64,000 bases of DNA from positions 62,001-126,000 of the forward strand of contig DAOUKR010000002.1 of NCBI GenBank assembly GCA_034421095.1, in the 5' to 3' direction. The first letter of the stretch is position 1; each line of letters starts with the position of its first letter. Below, piece after piece: positions 51,118-60,349 of the stretch. Position numbers and translations under genes: made by a program. The notes beneath the pieces were generated by a model that was given only the letters and a program-made list of their open reading frames with translations, did not search any database and had not been told where the DNA came from. This stretch comes from JAGWBG01 sp034421095 (GTDB taxonomy: Bacteria > Chloroflexota > Dehalococcoidia > Lucifugimonadales > JAGWBF01).

Positions 51118-51906
51118 TTACAGAAGCTTTCCCTGCTGCGTGACAATACTTTCCTGACTCGTCGGTAGACAGGCACTTGCCTGGTCGTGACTATCTTTCG
51201 ATTTCTGACCCGCCCCGTCGGCAGACAGGCGGCCGGGGGGCAGACGACCTGCAGCGGCCTGATGGGCCAGCCTGGTGGTCTCGGGCAAGCGCCTACCCTT
51301 GCAACACGCCAGCACCCATTCCGCCGCAGAATCAAGGTCTACCTTGTGTCCTACGGACACGTAAACGGGACTCACGTCGGTCCGAGTACGGAGGGCCAGC
51401 CCGACCACCTCTCCCCTGTCCACCATCTCGGCCCGTGACCCGGCCTCGCTTCCAAGCCGGTCGTATCTTCCCCTGAGTATAGACTTGGCACAGCCTATGG
51501 CGGGAACGTCGGTGACAAGGCCGAGGTGGCAGGCTATTCCGAAACGCCTGGGGTGGGCCAGACCCTGCCCGTCGGCGATGATGACGTCGGGAGTCAACTC
51601 CAGGCTCTCCAGGGCGTCAATCAATACCGGCACTTCACGGAAGGAGAGGAATCCGGGTATGTATGGAAGCCCTGGCTTCCCTTCGGCCAGTCTAACTTCC
51701 TCGGGTTGGAGGTCGGGATAGCTCAGGACCACCACGGCCGCCTGGACCGTGTCCTCGTCATTTGGTGGAGAGATGTCCACTCCTGCTATATGTCTGACGT
51801 TGTCCGTGATGGCGCTGGTGCGGGATACCAAGGGAGCGAGACGAATTTGAAGGGCCTTGGCCTCCTCAACGCTCACGTGCCAGGGATGCAAGCTCTGTAG
51901 CTCCAT
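51118..51906 (-). CDS. nfi: Endonuclease V (deoxyinosine-specific)
   Basis: This 262-residue protein cuts DNA near deoxyinosine. Catalytic residues lie in HIAGVDIS (Asp), GFLSFREVPVLIDALE (Glu) and IIADGQGLAHPRRFGIACHLGL (Asp and His). The core ends near residue 222. The last 35-40 residues, including LPPGRLSADGAGQ and the rest to the stop, are read from repeat sequence (the CTGCCGACGG type) and have no family counterpart. The gene is divergent from the HAD phosphatase. Confidence 0.92.
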   Translation of the reverse strand: MELQSLHPWHVSVEEAKALQIRLAPLVSRTSAITDNVRHIAGVDISPPNDEDTVQAAVVVLSYPDLQPEEVRLAEGKPGLPYIPGFLSFREVPVLIDALESLELTPDVIIADGQGLAHPRRFGIACHLGLVTDVPAIGCAKSILRGRYDRLGSEAGSRAEMVDRGEVVGLALRTRTDVSPVYVSVGHKVDLDSAAEWVLACCKGRRLPETTRLAHQAAAGRLPPGRLSADGAGQKSKDSHDQASACLPTSQESIVTQQGKLL

Positions 51907-51945
51907 GATACCATTATATCAGGTTTTGGACGGGTATAAGGTGAG

Positions 51946-52638
51946 ATGCGTTATAGTCTAACGACCATACTGTTCGACCTGGATGATACGTTAGTTGACT
52001 CGTTCTCGGCTCGTTTAGACGCCCTTCAACTCGTTTTCTCAGACGTTGGTATCCATAGCCCCACAGCAAAGGAGTTCCTGTGCAACCAAGACGGTAGTGC
52101 GATTAACCAGGGCTTAAGCCAACTCGGGACAGCCAGGGGAATGGCGCACGGCTTGTTTGAAAGGTTCCGTCGAGCCTATTGGATCGGAGAGCGCGGGATT
52201 ATCAGCCTCTATCCGGGCATTGAGACAGTCGTTCAAGAGCTTTACAAGCGAGGGGTAAAGCTTGGAGTGATAACACAGAAAAGGCGGGCGTTTGAATTGG
52301 AGGGGCATAAAGCGGGGGCCTTGGAGGAGCTGCGACAGTTGGGCATTGCGGGCCTGTTCTCAGTAATAGTGGGGTTCGAGGATGTGACCCTCCATAAGCC
52401 CCACCCAGAGCCGGTTTACTTGGCAATGGACAATCTGAAATCTAGGCCCTGGGAGACAATTTTCGTAGGAAACAGATCTGCCGACGTTGGGGCCGCAACC
52501 GCAGCGAAATGCTGGAGTTGTCTGGCTACCTGGGGTATCGGGGAAACAGGCGACCACCACATCGGTCTAGAGGCTGACCTGGTTGCCCGGACACCGGAAG
52601 AGTTGCTGGGACTCGGCTTTAGCTCGTCTTGCATTTAA
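51946..52638 (+). CDS. HAD-superfamily hydrolase (phosphoglycolate-phosphatase-like)
   Basis: This 230-residue HAD protein has motif I FDLDDTLVDSFSA with the nucleophilic Asp, motif II IITQKRR-like Thr (LGVITQKRRAF), and motif III/IV KPHPEPVYLAMDNL with FVGNRSADVGAA. The cap domain lies at about 20-85. The substrate may be phosphoglycolate, pyrophosphate or a sugar phosphate; sequence alone does not decide. The ATG follows AAGGTGAG directly. It stands alone. Confidence 0.87.
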   Translation: MRYSLTTILFDLDDTLVDSFSARLDALQLVFSDVGIHSPTAKEFLCNQDGSAINQGLSQLGTARGMAHGLFERFRRAYWIGERGIISLYPGIETVVQELYKRGVKLGVITQKRRAFELEGHKAGALEELRQLGIAGLFSVIVGFEDVTLHKPHPEPVYLAMDNLKSRPWETIFVGNRSADVGAATAAKCWSCLATWGIGETGDHHIGLEADLVARTPEELLGLGFSSSCI

Positions 52639-52705
52639 CAAGGCAACACGGGTGGAAGTCTGAGGGATGCAGGCTCGGTAGCTCCAAAGAGCCAGTACAT
52701 CAAAA

Positions 52706-53128
52706 TTAAAGAGAGGGGGTCTCCTCAGACAATCGCTCCCTCACAAAGGTGACAATCTCTGACGCCAGACCTACGGCCCCTCGGGCGGCGTCCTCGGTAT
52801 ATACACGAGCAGGGATGCTATCCGGGATGCCGTTGGGGTATCGGGTTGGCACATAGTACCCGTCCAGTATGGCCCATCGCTTCACGAGCTCTCCAAACTC
52901 CGGCTCCCAGTCCGCTGCCTGATGACATAGACGCTCTACCGAGTGGCCGAGCACAATTTCTTCTCCCTGGGCGTACAGAAAGGCTTTCAGGGCCTTTTCC
53001 CCCACCTGCTGTGCCAAAAAACAGGCTATGTGGTAGCCTCCACGCTCAGCCAAGTCTTGTGCCCAGCGCAGGTCTTCAACGGCCTGTTCAAGCCATCTCA
53101 TCGCCTCTTCACGGGGGCTTCTTCTCAT
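52706..53128 (-). CDS. HEPN domain protein paired with MNT
   Basis: This 140-residue all-helical HEPN protein has the pattern AVEDLRWAQDLAERGGYHIACFLAQQVGEKALKAFLY, then GHSVERL and the YYVPTRYPNGIP stretch. A canonical Rx4-6H RNase motif is not evident, which argues for the PF05168 branch rather than a catalytic HepT. It overlaps the upstream nucleotidyltransferase gene by 20 bases. The pair is probably a two-component module of unknown target; the C-terminal neighbours are unrelated. Confidence 0.88.
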   Translation of the reverse strand: MRRSPREEAMRWLEQAVEDLRWAQDLAERGGYHIACFLAQQVGEKALKAFLYAQGEEIVLGHSVERLCHQAADWEPEFGELVKRWAILDGYYVPTRYPNGIPDSIPARVYTEDAARGAVGLASEIVTFVRERLSEETPSL

Positions 53129-53465
53129 AAAACAACTGTTCCTCTTTAAGGATACCCTTCAAGGGCTGCACTTCCTTCAGTGAATCAAACTCTTCAACGG
53201 TGTAGCAGAGTATATCCATGTCTACTGGCAGGGCCAGTGTGGAGTAAAGGTACTTCAGGCGCTCCATCAGGTCCATTTGAGTGTCCATAACAACCAGAAC
53301 GTCCAGGTCGGTAAAGAGGTCACGCCTGCCTCGGGCATAGGAGCCAAAAATGCTGATACGGGTCACTTCATCCATAGCTTGAAGTCGTTGCACCATCATC
53401 CGGAGGCTTTGCTCCAGCTTCAGCGAGTAGGCAGCCCTTGCCTGTCTTAGAGACTGATTTTTCAT
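53109..53465 (-). CDS. Minimal nucleotidyltransferase (MNT)
   Basis: This 118-residue nucleotidyltransferase-fold protein has the motif ISIFGSYARGRRDLFTDLDVLVVM. That is GS-x10-DxD with both active-site Asp residues in place, as in MntA antitoxins that transfer AMP to HEPN partners. The gene comes first in the pair and overlaps the HEPN gene by 20 bases. Whether the pair is toxic cannot be told from sequence. Confidence 0.9.
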   Translation of the reverse strand: MKNQSLRQARAAYSLKLEQSLRMMVQRLQAMDEVTRISIFGSYARGRRDLFTDLDVLVVMDTQMDLMERLKYLYSTLALPVDMDILCYTVEEFDSLKEVQPLKGILKEEQLFYEKKPP

Positions 53466-53481
53466 CAGCTTGGAAGGCCTT

Positions 53482-55179
53482 TCAGCCGGATGAGGGGCGA
53501 AAGTCCATCACCCTCAGAGCCATCATCTCCCTTCCGCCGCGCCAGTCGGTGCCGACGGTATAGACCGCGTCCAGCATGGAAGTACCGGGGACCCATCGCG
53601 CCGCTTGCCGGAAGGCCATAGCATCCCAGACAACCCCGCCCTCTTTCAGCTTCAGCTTCAGGTGGTTGCCCTGCCTGCCAACCAGCCGGGACTCTATGGG
53701 TCGGAGGTTCCTGGTCAGGAATACCGGCGTAGGGTTATTCACTCCGAACGGCTCCAAGGCCTTGAGCCATCGGAAAGTCTCGCCGGTCAGATTAGATACG
53801 GATACCTCGGAATCTATATTGAGGCCGGGTTTCAGGTCATACTTCTCCAGCAGGTCCGCAGCTATACGTCCCAGCCTCTCCCTGAGTTGGGGCAAGTTCT
53901 CCGGGTGCATGGTGAATCCCGCCGCCTGGCGATGCCCCCCATGCCGCACGAACAGGTCGCCGCATTGAGAAAGAGCCTCACCCACGTGAAACTCGGCGAT
54001 GCTGCGGGCGCTGGCCCTTATGACACCGTCAACCCGAGACATCACCACTGCCGGACGATAGAAGTCCTCAACCAGCCTGGTGGCTACAAGCCCCGCAATC
54101 CCCGGGGAGATATGCTCGCCCTCCAGGATGAGTATAGGCGGGAGGGGCGACCAGCCCAACACAGTCTCTCGTGCAGCATCGTAGGCTTCTTCCGAGAGTT
54201 GCTGCCGCGCTCTGTTCAGGCCTCCCAGCCGGGCTGCCAGCCCCTCCGCCTCATCATTGGACCTGGTGAGCAGTAACCGGTAGCTGACGTCGGCGTGGTC
54301 GAGCCTCCCTGCAGCGTTGAGCCGGGGGGCGATGGCGAAAGAAACCGTCTCCACGTCTATGGACTCTGCCGATATACCCGCATCCCGGTACAGGGCAAGG
54401 AGGCCGGGTCTGCGGGTGCGGCTTAGTTCTTTCAGTCCCTCCTTCACCAGAAACCGGTTCTCACCCTTCAGAGGGACCAGGTCTGCAACCGTACTAAGGG
54501 CAGCCAACTCCAGCAAGTCCCGGCTCCAGGGTTGCCCGACAAGGTCGTAAAGCCCCTGGACAAGCTTGAAGCCCAGTCCAGCCCCCGAAAGCTCAGGGAA
54601 AGGGTACTCAGTGCCGTCATCAAGCTTGGGGTCTATGATCGCCAGCGCCGGGGGCAGGGTTGCCGGGGGTATGTGGTGGTCTGTGACTATGACGTCCATC
54701 CCCAGCTCCTGAGCAAGAGCGACTTCCTTCAGGGAAGTCACTCCGCAGTCCACGGTAACAATGACTGAGGCCCCGCGCTCCTTCAAGACCCTCATTGCGG
54801 CCTCGTTGGGGCCGTGGCCTTCGGTCACGCGATGGGGAATGTAAGGCTCCACCTTTGCTCCGAGGTCGCCAAGCCCCTGAGCTATCAGGGCAGTGCCGGT
54901 GACCCCGTCAACGTCGAAGTCACCGAAGATTCCTATGATTTCGCCGGACTCTATGGCTCTGTACAGGCGTTGGCAGGCCGGTTCCATATTCGAGAGCAGC
55001 GCGGGGTCGTGCAGTGAGGGGTTGAACAGGGAGTCAATCTCAGACCCGGTGGTAACTCCGCGATTGTGGAGCACCTGGGCCACTATGGGAGGGAGTCCGG
55101 TCCTGCTCAATGCGCCCGCAGGCGCAGGAGGGTACAGCCTCCATTCTCTCCCTGTAGAAGTTTCCCTTGATGCCCTCAT
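53482..55179 (-). CDS. recJ: Single-stranded-DNA-specific exonuclease RecJ
   Basis: This 565-residue 5'-3' exonuclease acts in recombination and mismatch repair. DHH-family motifs are FGDFDVDGVTGTALIA, TVDCGVTS, VTDHHIPPATLP and a DHHA1 element GGHRQAAGFTMHPEN. Family length is normal. It begins 17 bases downstream of fabF on the same strand. Confidence 0.95.
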   Translation of the reverse strand: MRASRETSTGREWRLYPPAPAGALSRTGLPPIVAQVLHNRGVTTGSEIDSLFNPSLHDPALLSNMEPACQRLYRAIESGEIIGIFGDFDVDGVTGTALIAQGLGDLGAKVEPYIPHRVTEGHGPNEAAMRVLKERGASVIVTVDCGVTSLKEVALAQELGMDVIVTDHHIPPATLPPALAIIDPKLDDGTEYPFPELSGAGLGFKLVQGLYDLVGQPWSRDLLELAALSTVADLVPLKGENRFLVKEGLKELSRTRRPGLLALYRDAGISAESIDVETVSFAIAPRLNAAGRLDHADVSYRLLLTRSNDEAEGLAARLGGLNRARQQLSEEAYDAARETVLGWSPLPPILILEGEHISPGIAGLVATRLVEDFYRPAVVMSRVDGVIRASARSIAEFHVGEALSQCGDLFVRHGGHRQAAGFTMHPENLPQLRERLGRIAADLLEKYDLKPGLNIDSEVSVSNLTGETFRWLKALEPFGVNNPTPVFLTRNLRPIESRLVGRQGNHLKLKLKEGGVVWDAMAFRQAARWVPGTSMLDAVYTVGTDWRGGREMMALRVMDFRPSSG

Positions 55180-55196
55180 CGAAGGTAGATTGGCGC

Positions 55197-56438
55197 TCAG
55201 GCGACGGAGCTAAATACGAGGACGGAGTTGTGGCCGCCAAAACCGAAAGAGTTGCTCATGGCAAACCTTATCGGTTGTTGACGTGCTTTAGAAGGGGTGT
55301 AGTCCAGGTCGCAGTCGGGGTCAGGATGCTCCAGGTTAATGGTAGGGGGGATGGTCCCGTGCTGTATAGCCAGGACACATGCCATGGCCTCCAGGGCACC
55401 CCCCGCACCCAGAAGGTGGCCTGTCATAGATTTGGTGGAGCTTATGGGTACACGGTAAGACTCTTCTCCCAAGGCAGTTTTTATGGCCTGGGTCTCCTGA
55501 CGGTCATTCAGGGGAGTTGAGGTACCGTGAGCGTTGATATAGTCTATCTCCTCGGGCTTTATTCCCGCCCCACGGATAGCCAGTTTCATGGCCTTGGCGG
55601 CACTATGGCCGTTGGGGGAAGGGTCGGTGAGGTGGTAGGCGTCGGAAGTAGCCGCATACCCCACCAACTCGGCAAGGGGTTTTACGCCCCTCTTCTCCAT
55701 GCTTTCGTGGCTCTCAAGGACCAGAATGGCCGACCCCTCGCCCATTACGAAGCCGTCCCGTTCGGCATCAAAGGGACGGCTGGCCTTTTTGGGGTCTTCG
55801 TTATGTTTGGATAGTGCCCGCAGGGAGTTGAATCCGGCGATGGCTATGGGGCAAATCGGGGCTTCACTCCCACCCGCGACGGCTATATCCACTTCATCTC
55901 GGCGTATCATCTCCCACGCCTGCCCTATGGCATCGGCGCCACTGGAGCAGGACGACACCACGCAGAAATTGGGGCCCATAGACCCCGTTGCCATGGAGAC
56001 GTGAGCCGACGCCATGTCTCCGAGCATCATGGGTATCAGGAATGGGGTCACCCGGCGAGGCCCCTTCTCTCTCAGCACGTCATGTTGCTGGGAGAGGGTG
56101 ATTATGCCGCCTATGCCGCTGCCGACTATAGCGGCGACTCTGAAGGGGTTTACCTCTTCCGGCTTTAGCTCCGCCTGGGCCAAAGCCCCGCCGGCAGCCA
56201 CGGCAGCGAATTGGGCGAACCTGTCCATCCGCCGCGCTTCCTTCTTCTCAAGGTAGTCGGTAGCCTCAAACCCTTTTACCTCGGCTCCGAACCGGGTCTC
56301 GAAACCATCAAGGTCGAAGGACGTGATGTGGTCTATACCCGAGACACCGCCTACGAGGGATTCCCAGGTGGACGCCACATCCAGGCCCAAGGGACTCACC
56401 GTGCCTAGACCGGTGATAAATACTCGACTCTTTGCCAT
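55197..56438 (-). CDS. fabF: 3-oxoacyl-ACP synthase II
   Basis: This 413-residue ketoacyl-ACP synthase elongates fatty acids. The catalytic Cys is in VVSSCSSGADAIG, and the two His are in NAHGTSTPLND and KSMTGHLLGAGG. RVFITGLGTVSPLGLDVASTW opens the protein. It lies between a radical SAM gene and recJ on the same strand. No acpP or fabG is adjacent. Confidence 0.95.
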   Translation of the reverse strand: MAKSRVFITGLGTVSPLGLDVASTWESLVGGVSGIDHITSFDLDGFETRFGAEVKGFEATDYLEKKEARRMDRFAQFAAVAAGGALAQAELKPEEVNPFRVAAIVGSGIGGIITLSQQHDVLREKGPRRVTPFLIPMMLGDMASAHVSMATGSMGPNFCVVSSCSSGADAIGQAWEMIRRDEVDIAVAGGSEAPICPIAIAGFNSLRALSKHNEDPKKASRPFDAERDGFVMGEGSAILVLESHESMEKRGVKPLAELVGYAATSDAYHLTDPSPNGHSAAKAMKLAIRGAGIKPEEIDYINAHGTSTPLNDRQETQAIKTALGEESYRVPISSTKSMTGHLLGAGGALEAMACVLAIQHGTIPPTINLEHPDPDCDLDYTPSKARQQPIRFAMSNSFGFGGHNSVLVFSSVA

Positions 56439-56492
56439 GTCACATCGCTCAATGCAAGCTCTGCCGGACTATCTCCCTCTGGCGGAGGCCGG

Positions 56493-58271
56493 CTACTCGC
56501 TGTTCTTGACGGGTTTCCTCGACAAATCGGACAGGCTCATCAGGGCCTCGTTCACCTCGTTTATGCGCGTCGAGACCGACCCGCTTATTTCCCTGCTCGT
56601 TTCGGATATCTGAAGCCGGTATTTTCTCAGGGCTTCACTCGCTTCGTTTATATGGGCCGCTATTACCTCTGGAAGCTCCTTGCCGGTGGAGGACAACTGG
56701 AGCCTGTACCTTGCCAGGGCCTCGCTCACCTCGTTCATGCGGGTGGATATAGTGTCGGGAAGCTCCTTCGACGAGTCGGAAAGGGTCCTGAGGGCTTCGC
56801 TGAACTCGTTTATCCGTGCGGAGATGGTCCCGCTTAACTCCCTGCCGGTGGTAGATAGCTGGAAGCGGGATGACCCCAGGAGCTGGAATATACGCTCGTA
56901 GAGTTTGTCCACGGGATTGAGCTTATCGTGGTATCTGTTAAATATCTGGCGTGACTCCTCCATGCTCCACCGGTGGTCCTGGTGGACGAACTGTCGCCCC
57001 GTATAGAGGTGGTATGGCCGCAGCGCGCCCGGAGCCAGGACGTTGCCATCGGCATCCAGGGGGGTCAGGTCTGTCCAGTTGGAGGTAGCCGGGAGCGGAG
57101 TTAAAAGGTTGGCCGTCTGGTATTTGCTGACCTGAGTGACCCAATTGGCCATGTCCATAATGCCTTCCTCGGTATCGTAAGGCAAGCCGATTATGGTCAT
57201 GGCAACCAACGTGAAGCCGACTTCGTTCAGGCGTACCAGGTCCTTGTGTACCTGGCCCGGGTCTTGACGCTTTCTCACCGCATTCAGGTTCTCGGCGTTG
57301 TCCGATTCCACCCCAACGTATAGCATCCGTATACCGGCGTCGTGTAGTGCGTAGGCAAGCTCGGAGTCCTGCCCAACTTCGGCCCTGGTCTGGCATATCA
57401 TGTACATGTCTTCCGTGTGGCCCTTCCATGACTTGAGCCTTGCCAGACGCTCGTCCCGGTACTTGGTGGCGCGTAGAGGCGGAGGGTGCAGGTCGTCGGA
57501 TATGAAGACGCTGAAGCGGCCATCCCTGGCAGTATGTATAAGCCCGTCAGAGGCCAGTTGGCGAAGCTGGCGCAGGCGTTTAAGCTCGGTCCCCCTGTTG
57601 ATCAGCCGGTATCCCAGGAACTGCTGGATGACCTGGCAGTAAGTGCACTTCTCGGTACACCCCCGGACAGTCTCCAGCACCCCGCCCGCCATAGGCCTCT
57701 GAGGGGTAAGGTCGCGTATGGCCCGGAAGTCCGGCAGCTCCACGAAATCCGGGGAGATGACGCCGGACCTTGGGGTCTGGACCAGATGCACGTCTGTCAT
57801 AAAGGATATGCCGGGGATTTTGCCAAGGTGTCTTTTCAGGTTGGCCCCTTTGTAGCTCAGGAGCACGTCCGAAAGCTGGCCGATGATGTCCTCGCCTTCT
57901 CTGTTCACAATCACGTCAAACTTGCCCTCGTTGATTGCCTCCTCGGCCAGAGGGCTCATCTGAGGGCCGCCGCCAATGGTCACCAGTTCCGGGTGGTGCA
58001 GCTTGGCCAGCCTGCCGATTTCGTATGCCCTTGGGGCTTCATTGATGAGTCCGGTGACCATAAGGATGTCTACCCCATCCAAGTCGGTCTCCGGGTCTAT
58101 TCTGCCGCTTCGGTCCTCAAACCATATTTCGGTATCGTACAGGAAGGGGCCATCCCACTGTTTGAGGGCGGCGGACAGGAAGAGCATCCCTTGTCTGGGT
58201 ATGGCTACGTACTCGAAGTTGCCCCCGACTGATTCCGGCTGAACAAGAACTACTCTTTTAATTCTGGACAT
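56493..58271 (-). CDS. B12-binding-domain radical SAM protein with C-terminal amphipathic repeats
   Basis: This 592-residue protein has a cobalamin-binding-like N-terminus (about 5-150, with VDILMVTGLIN and VTIGGGPQMSPLAEE) and a radical SAM domain with CTEKCTYCQV near residue 200 and YVGVESDNAENLNAVRKRQ. After residue 467 come four repeats of about 25-29 residues, each centred on E[LI]xxxI[ST]xxxNExxEAL, strongly amphipathic and coiled-coil or apolipoprotein-like. A single substrate is not known for this group. The tail may bind membranes or form a multimer. fabF follows 54 bases downstream. Confidence 0.85.
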   Translation of the reverse strand: MSRIKRVVLVQPESVGGNFEYVAIPRQGMLFLSAALKQWDGPFLYDTEIWFEDRSGRIDPETDLDGVDILMVTGLINEAPRAYEIGRLAKLHHPELVTIGGGPQMSPLAEEAINEGKFDVIVNREGEDIIGQLSDVLLSYKGANLKRHLGKIPGISFMTDVHLVQTPRSGVISPDFVELPDFRAIRDLTPQRPMAGGVLETVRGCTEKCTYCQVIQQFLGYRLINRGTELKRLRQLRQLASDGLIHTARDGRFSVFISDDLHPPPLRATKYRDERLARLKSWKGHTEDMYMICQTRAEVGQDSELAYALHDAGIRMLYVGVESDNAENLNAVRKRQDPGQVHKDLVRLNEVGFTLVAMTIIGLPYDTEEGIMDMANWVTQVSKYQTANLLTPLPATSNWTDLTPLDADGNVLAPGALRPYHLYTGRQFVHQDHRWSMEESRQIFNRYHDKLNPVDKLYERIFQLLGSSRFQLSTTGRELSGTISARINEFSEALRTLSDSSKELPDTISTRMNEVSEALARYRLQLSSTGKELPEVIAAHINEASEALRKYRLQISETSREISGSVSTRINEVNEALMSLSDLSRKPVKNSE

Positions 58272-58793
58272 GATGCGACTCCATTACTTTGAGAGGCTGG
58301 CACCCTCCTCCGGGCGCTTGGTCGGCGTTTGGGACAATCATCGTTGCATGAAGCGCCTAGTACGGCGGGCAACCGGCCCCTCCCGTCGGTGTGGAAATGG
58401 GGCCGCCTGCCTGTCGTCATATTTTTGATTTGAGCCATTATACAGCACAAGCAGCATTTATGGAATACACTGGAGCGCTATCTGCGGGTTCTTTGCCGAT
58501 ATATGAGCAATGGACCATGGGACGCCAATACTGATGGCAGGAACAGGGTGGGTACAAGGGACGCCCATGCGGGGGACTACGCTTCCGTCACTCCGGCCCC
58601 CGTATCGAGTACGGGGCAGGCTTTGAGCCGGAATCCATACGCCCTTGTCGCTGGACACGGGCGAGGAAACCAAGGACGCCTCTGGATTCTGGCATTCGCC
58701 AGAATGACGCAGGGGGAGCCGGAAGGACGCAGGGGAGAGCCAGAATGACCGGGGGCCGGAATAACGGTTTCTCAGAGCTTCCCCAAGAACCGG
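58272..58793. other. Gene-free spacer upstream of the radical SAM gene
   Basis: The left half has a minus-strand TATAAT at 58442-58437, a candidate -10 for the radical SAM gene with no clear -35. The right half, 58573-58745, is repeat. No gene is visible. Confidence 0.55.
58573..58745. repeat. Interspersed repeat array, ATTCCGG type
   Basis: TCACTCCGGCCCCCGTATCG with GAGCCGGAATCCAT is an overall match to 14949-15006. TGGATTCTGGCATTCGCCAG with AATGACG is a second unit. They are separated by unique sequence. Confidence 0.65.
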
Positions 58794-59648
58794 TCAGAGT
58801 ACCTTTCGGGCAATCTCCTCCATATCCTTCAGGGCCTCATCGCTCACCGTATGGGTTAGCCATACGGTTATCCGGTTTGCACCGGCTTCCTCCATGTCCT
58901 TTATGGACTCCCGGTCCCGGAACTTGCCTGATGAACCGAAGACCATGACGTCAATGGACTGAGGGTCGCGTCCGGCCTGCTCGGCAAGCTCGTTGAGGGT
59001 GGCGCGACCCTGCCTTATCTCCTCCACTGAGCTGCGGGTGGGCATCCAGCCGTCGCCCCACCTCACCACCCGTTTGAATACGTTCCTGCTGCCCAGGCTG
59101 CCCAGAAAGATGGGGGGATGGGGTTTCTGCACCGGCTTGGGGAAGGACCGGACCGGCGGGAAGTCGTAGTATTTGCCGTGGTACTCGGCCTCGTCCCTGG
59201 TCCATAGCTCCTTCATAGCCATGACAGCCTCGTGTGTCTGGGTCCAGCGGTGGGGAAAGTCGGCCCCCATGATTTCCGACTCCTCCTTGAGCCAGCCTGC
59301 CCCGATGCCGAAAATGAACCGGCCGTTGGAGAGATAGTCCAGGGTGGCGACCTCCTTGGCCAGGAGGAGAGGGTTTCTTTCCGGGACAAGGCAAATCCCC
59401 GTGCCCAGCTTTATGGTCTTCGTCACTGCGGAGGCCCTTGCCAAGGCGACGAAGGGGTCTACGGTCCGCTTGTAGTAGTCGGGGAGGCTGCCGTCGGCGG
59501 AGCCTGGAAAGGGTGAGGTGCGATTGACCGGGATGATGCCATGTTCCGGGACCCAGAAGGACTCGAATCCCAGCTCTTCGGCCCTCTTCGCCAGCACGGC
59601 CGTATCCAGCGATTCCGCTGCTTCGTACACAAAGATGCCAATTTTCAC
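58794..59648 (-). CDS. LLM-class (luciferase-like, F420-type) oxidoreductase
   Basis: This 284-residue TIM-barrel flavin/F420-dependent enzyme has AEELGFESFWVPEHG near the start, KLGTGICLVPERNPLLLAKEVATLDYLSNGRF as the coenzyme-binding core, and GIGAGWLKEESEIMG. The set points to the F420-dependent branch (TIGR03619-like). The substrate is unknown. A VOC gene lies just upstream on the same strand, 11 bases away. Confidence 0.9.
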   Translation of the reverse strand: MKIGIFVYEAAESLDTAVLAKRAEELGFESFWVPEHGIIPVNRTSPFPGSADGSLPDYYKRTVDPFVALARASAVTKTIKLGTGICLVPERNPLLLAKEVATLDYLSNGRFIFGIGAGWLKEESEIMGADFPHRWTQTHEAVMAMKELWTRDEAEYHGKYYDFPPVRSFPKPVQKPHPPIFLGSLGSRNVFKRVVRWGDGWMPTRSSVEEIRQGRATLNELAEQAGRDPQSIDVMVFGSSGKFRDRESIKDMEEAGANRITVWLTHTVSDEALKDMEEIARKVL

Positions 59649-59659
59649 GTCTGCCTCCC

Positions 59660-60049
59660 TTATGTGGGCCTCTCCACCAACTCCACTCGGACGTCGTCCG
59701 GGCCACGTACGAAGGCTATCTTGAGGCCGTTGGGCAATGACCGGGGCTCCACGGCGAACTCCGCCCCTCTGGACTTCAGGTCGGCTACCGCCTCATCAAG
59801 GTCGTCTACTCGCAGACCGAAGTGGTCGAGACCGTAGTGGGGGTCTCGCAGCCCTTTCAACTCCTCACCACTGGGGAGCGCTCCTGCGATGAATACCATC
59901 AGACCGTTGATGTCTATGTCCGTCCGCTGCCTTCCCGGAGGCTCAACGGTCTCGATTATTCTGGCATCAAACATGCGATTGTACCATTGTGCCGTCGCCA
60001 CGGGGTCGGGACTTCTGAGGTGTATATGGTCATATCCATAGGCTGGCAC
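59660..60049 (-). CDS. VOC family protein
   Basis: This 129-residue glyoxalase-fold protein starts at GTG 60049, close behind GGAGGGA (the longer frame from 60109 is not supported). The stretches YDHIHLRSPDPVATAQWYNRMF and YGLDHFGLRVDDLDEAVADL are the two modules; the His of DHIHL and LDHFG and the Glu of VRVELVERP suit metal binding. The LLM oxidoreductase gene follows 11 bases downstream, so the two are probably co-expressed. Confidence 0.87.
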   Translation of the reverse strand: MPAYGYDHIHLRSPDPVATAQWYNRMFDARIIETVEPPGRQRTDIDINGLMVFIAGALPSGEELKGLRDPHYGLDHFGLRVDDLDEAVADLKSRGAEFAVEPRSLPNGLKIAFVRGPDDVRVELVERPT

Positions 60050-60162
60050 TTTCTCCCTCCTTTGGTTGTCATAGACGCCCCAAGGTGCAAGGTGTAAAGA
60101 TGGTAACATCCGGAACAGGCTAAAACAATCCTTGACTGTGCTCAGGATATAGTCTTGTCAGA

Positions 60163-60287
60163 GTCCCTTCTCCCCTAGCGGGAGAAGGCTAGGATGAGGG
60201 GGTAGTGGTTCCGATATGCCTTCACACCCTCACCTCAATCCTCTCCCGTCAAGGGAGAGGAGGCTATAAGGAACCCTTTAGGAAATA
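60163..60287. repeat. Interspersed repeat, CCCTC/GAGGG type
   Basis: TCCCTTCTCCCCTAGCGGG ... GATGAGGGGG and CCCTCACCTCAATCCTCTCC ... GGGAGAGGAGG are two units of the family seen at 12.7, 24.9, 32.1 and 35.4 kb. Confidence 0.65.
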
Positions 60288-60349
60288 CCCTGACGCTCAG
60301 GATATAGCCTTGTCATAGGTGTGCATCTCAGGTACAGTGTGAATTTGCA

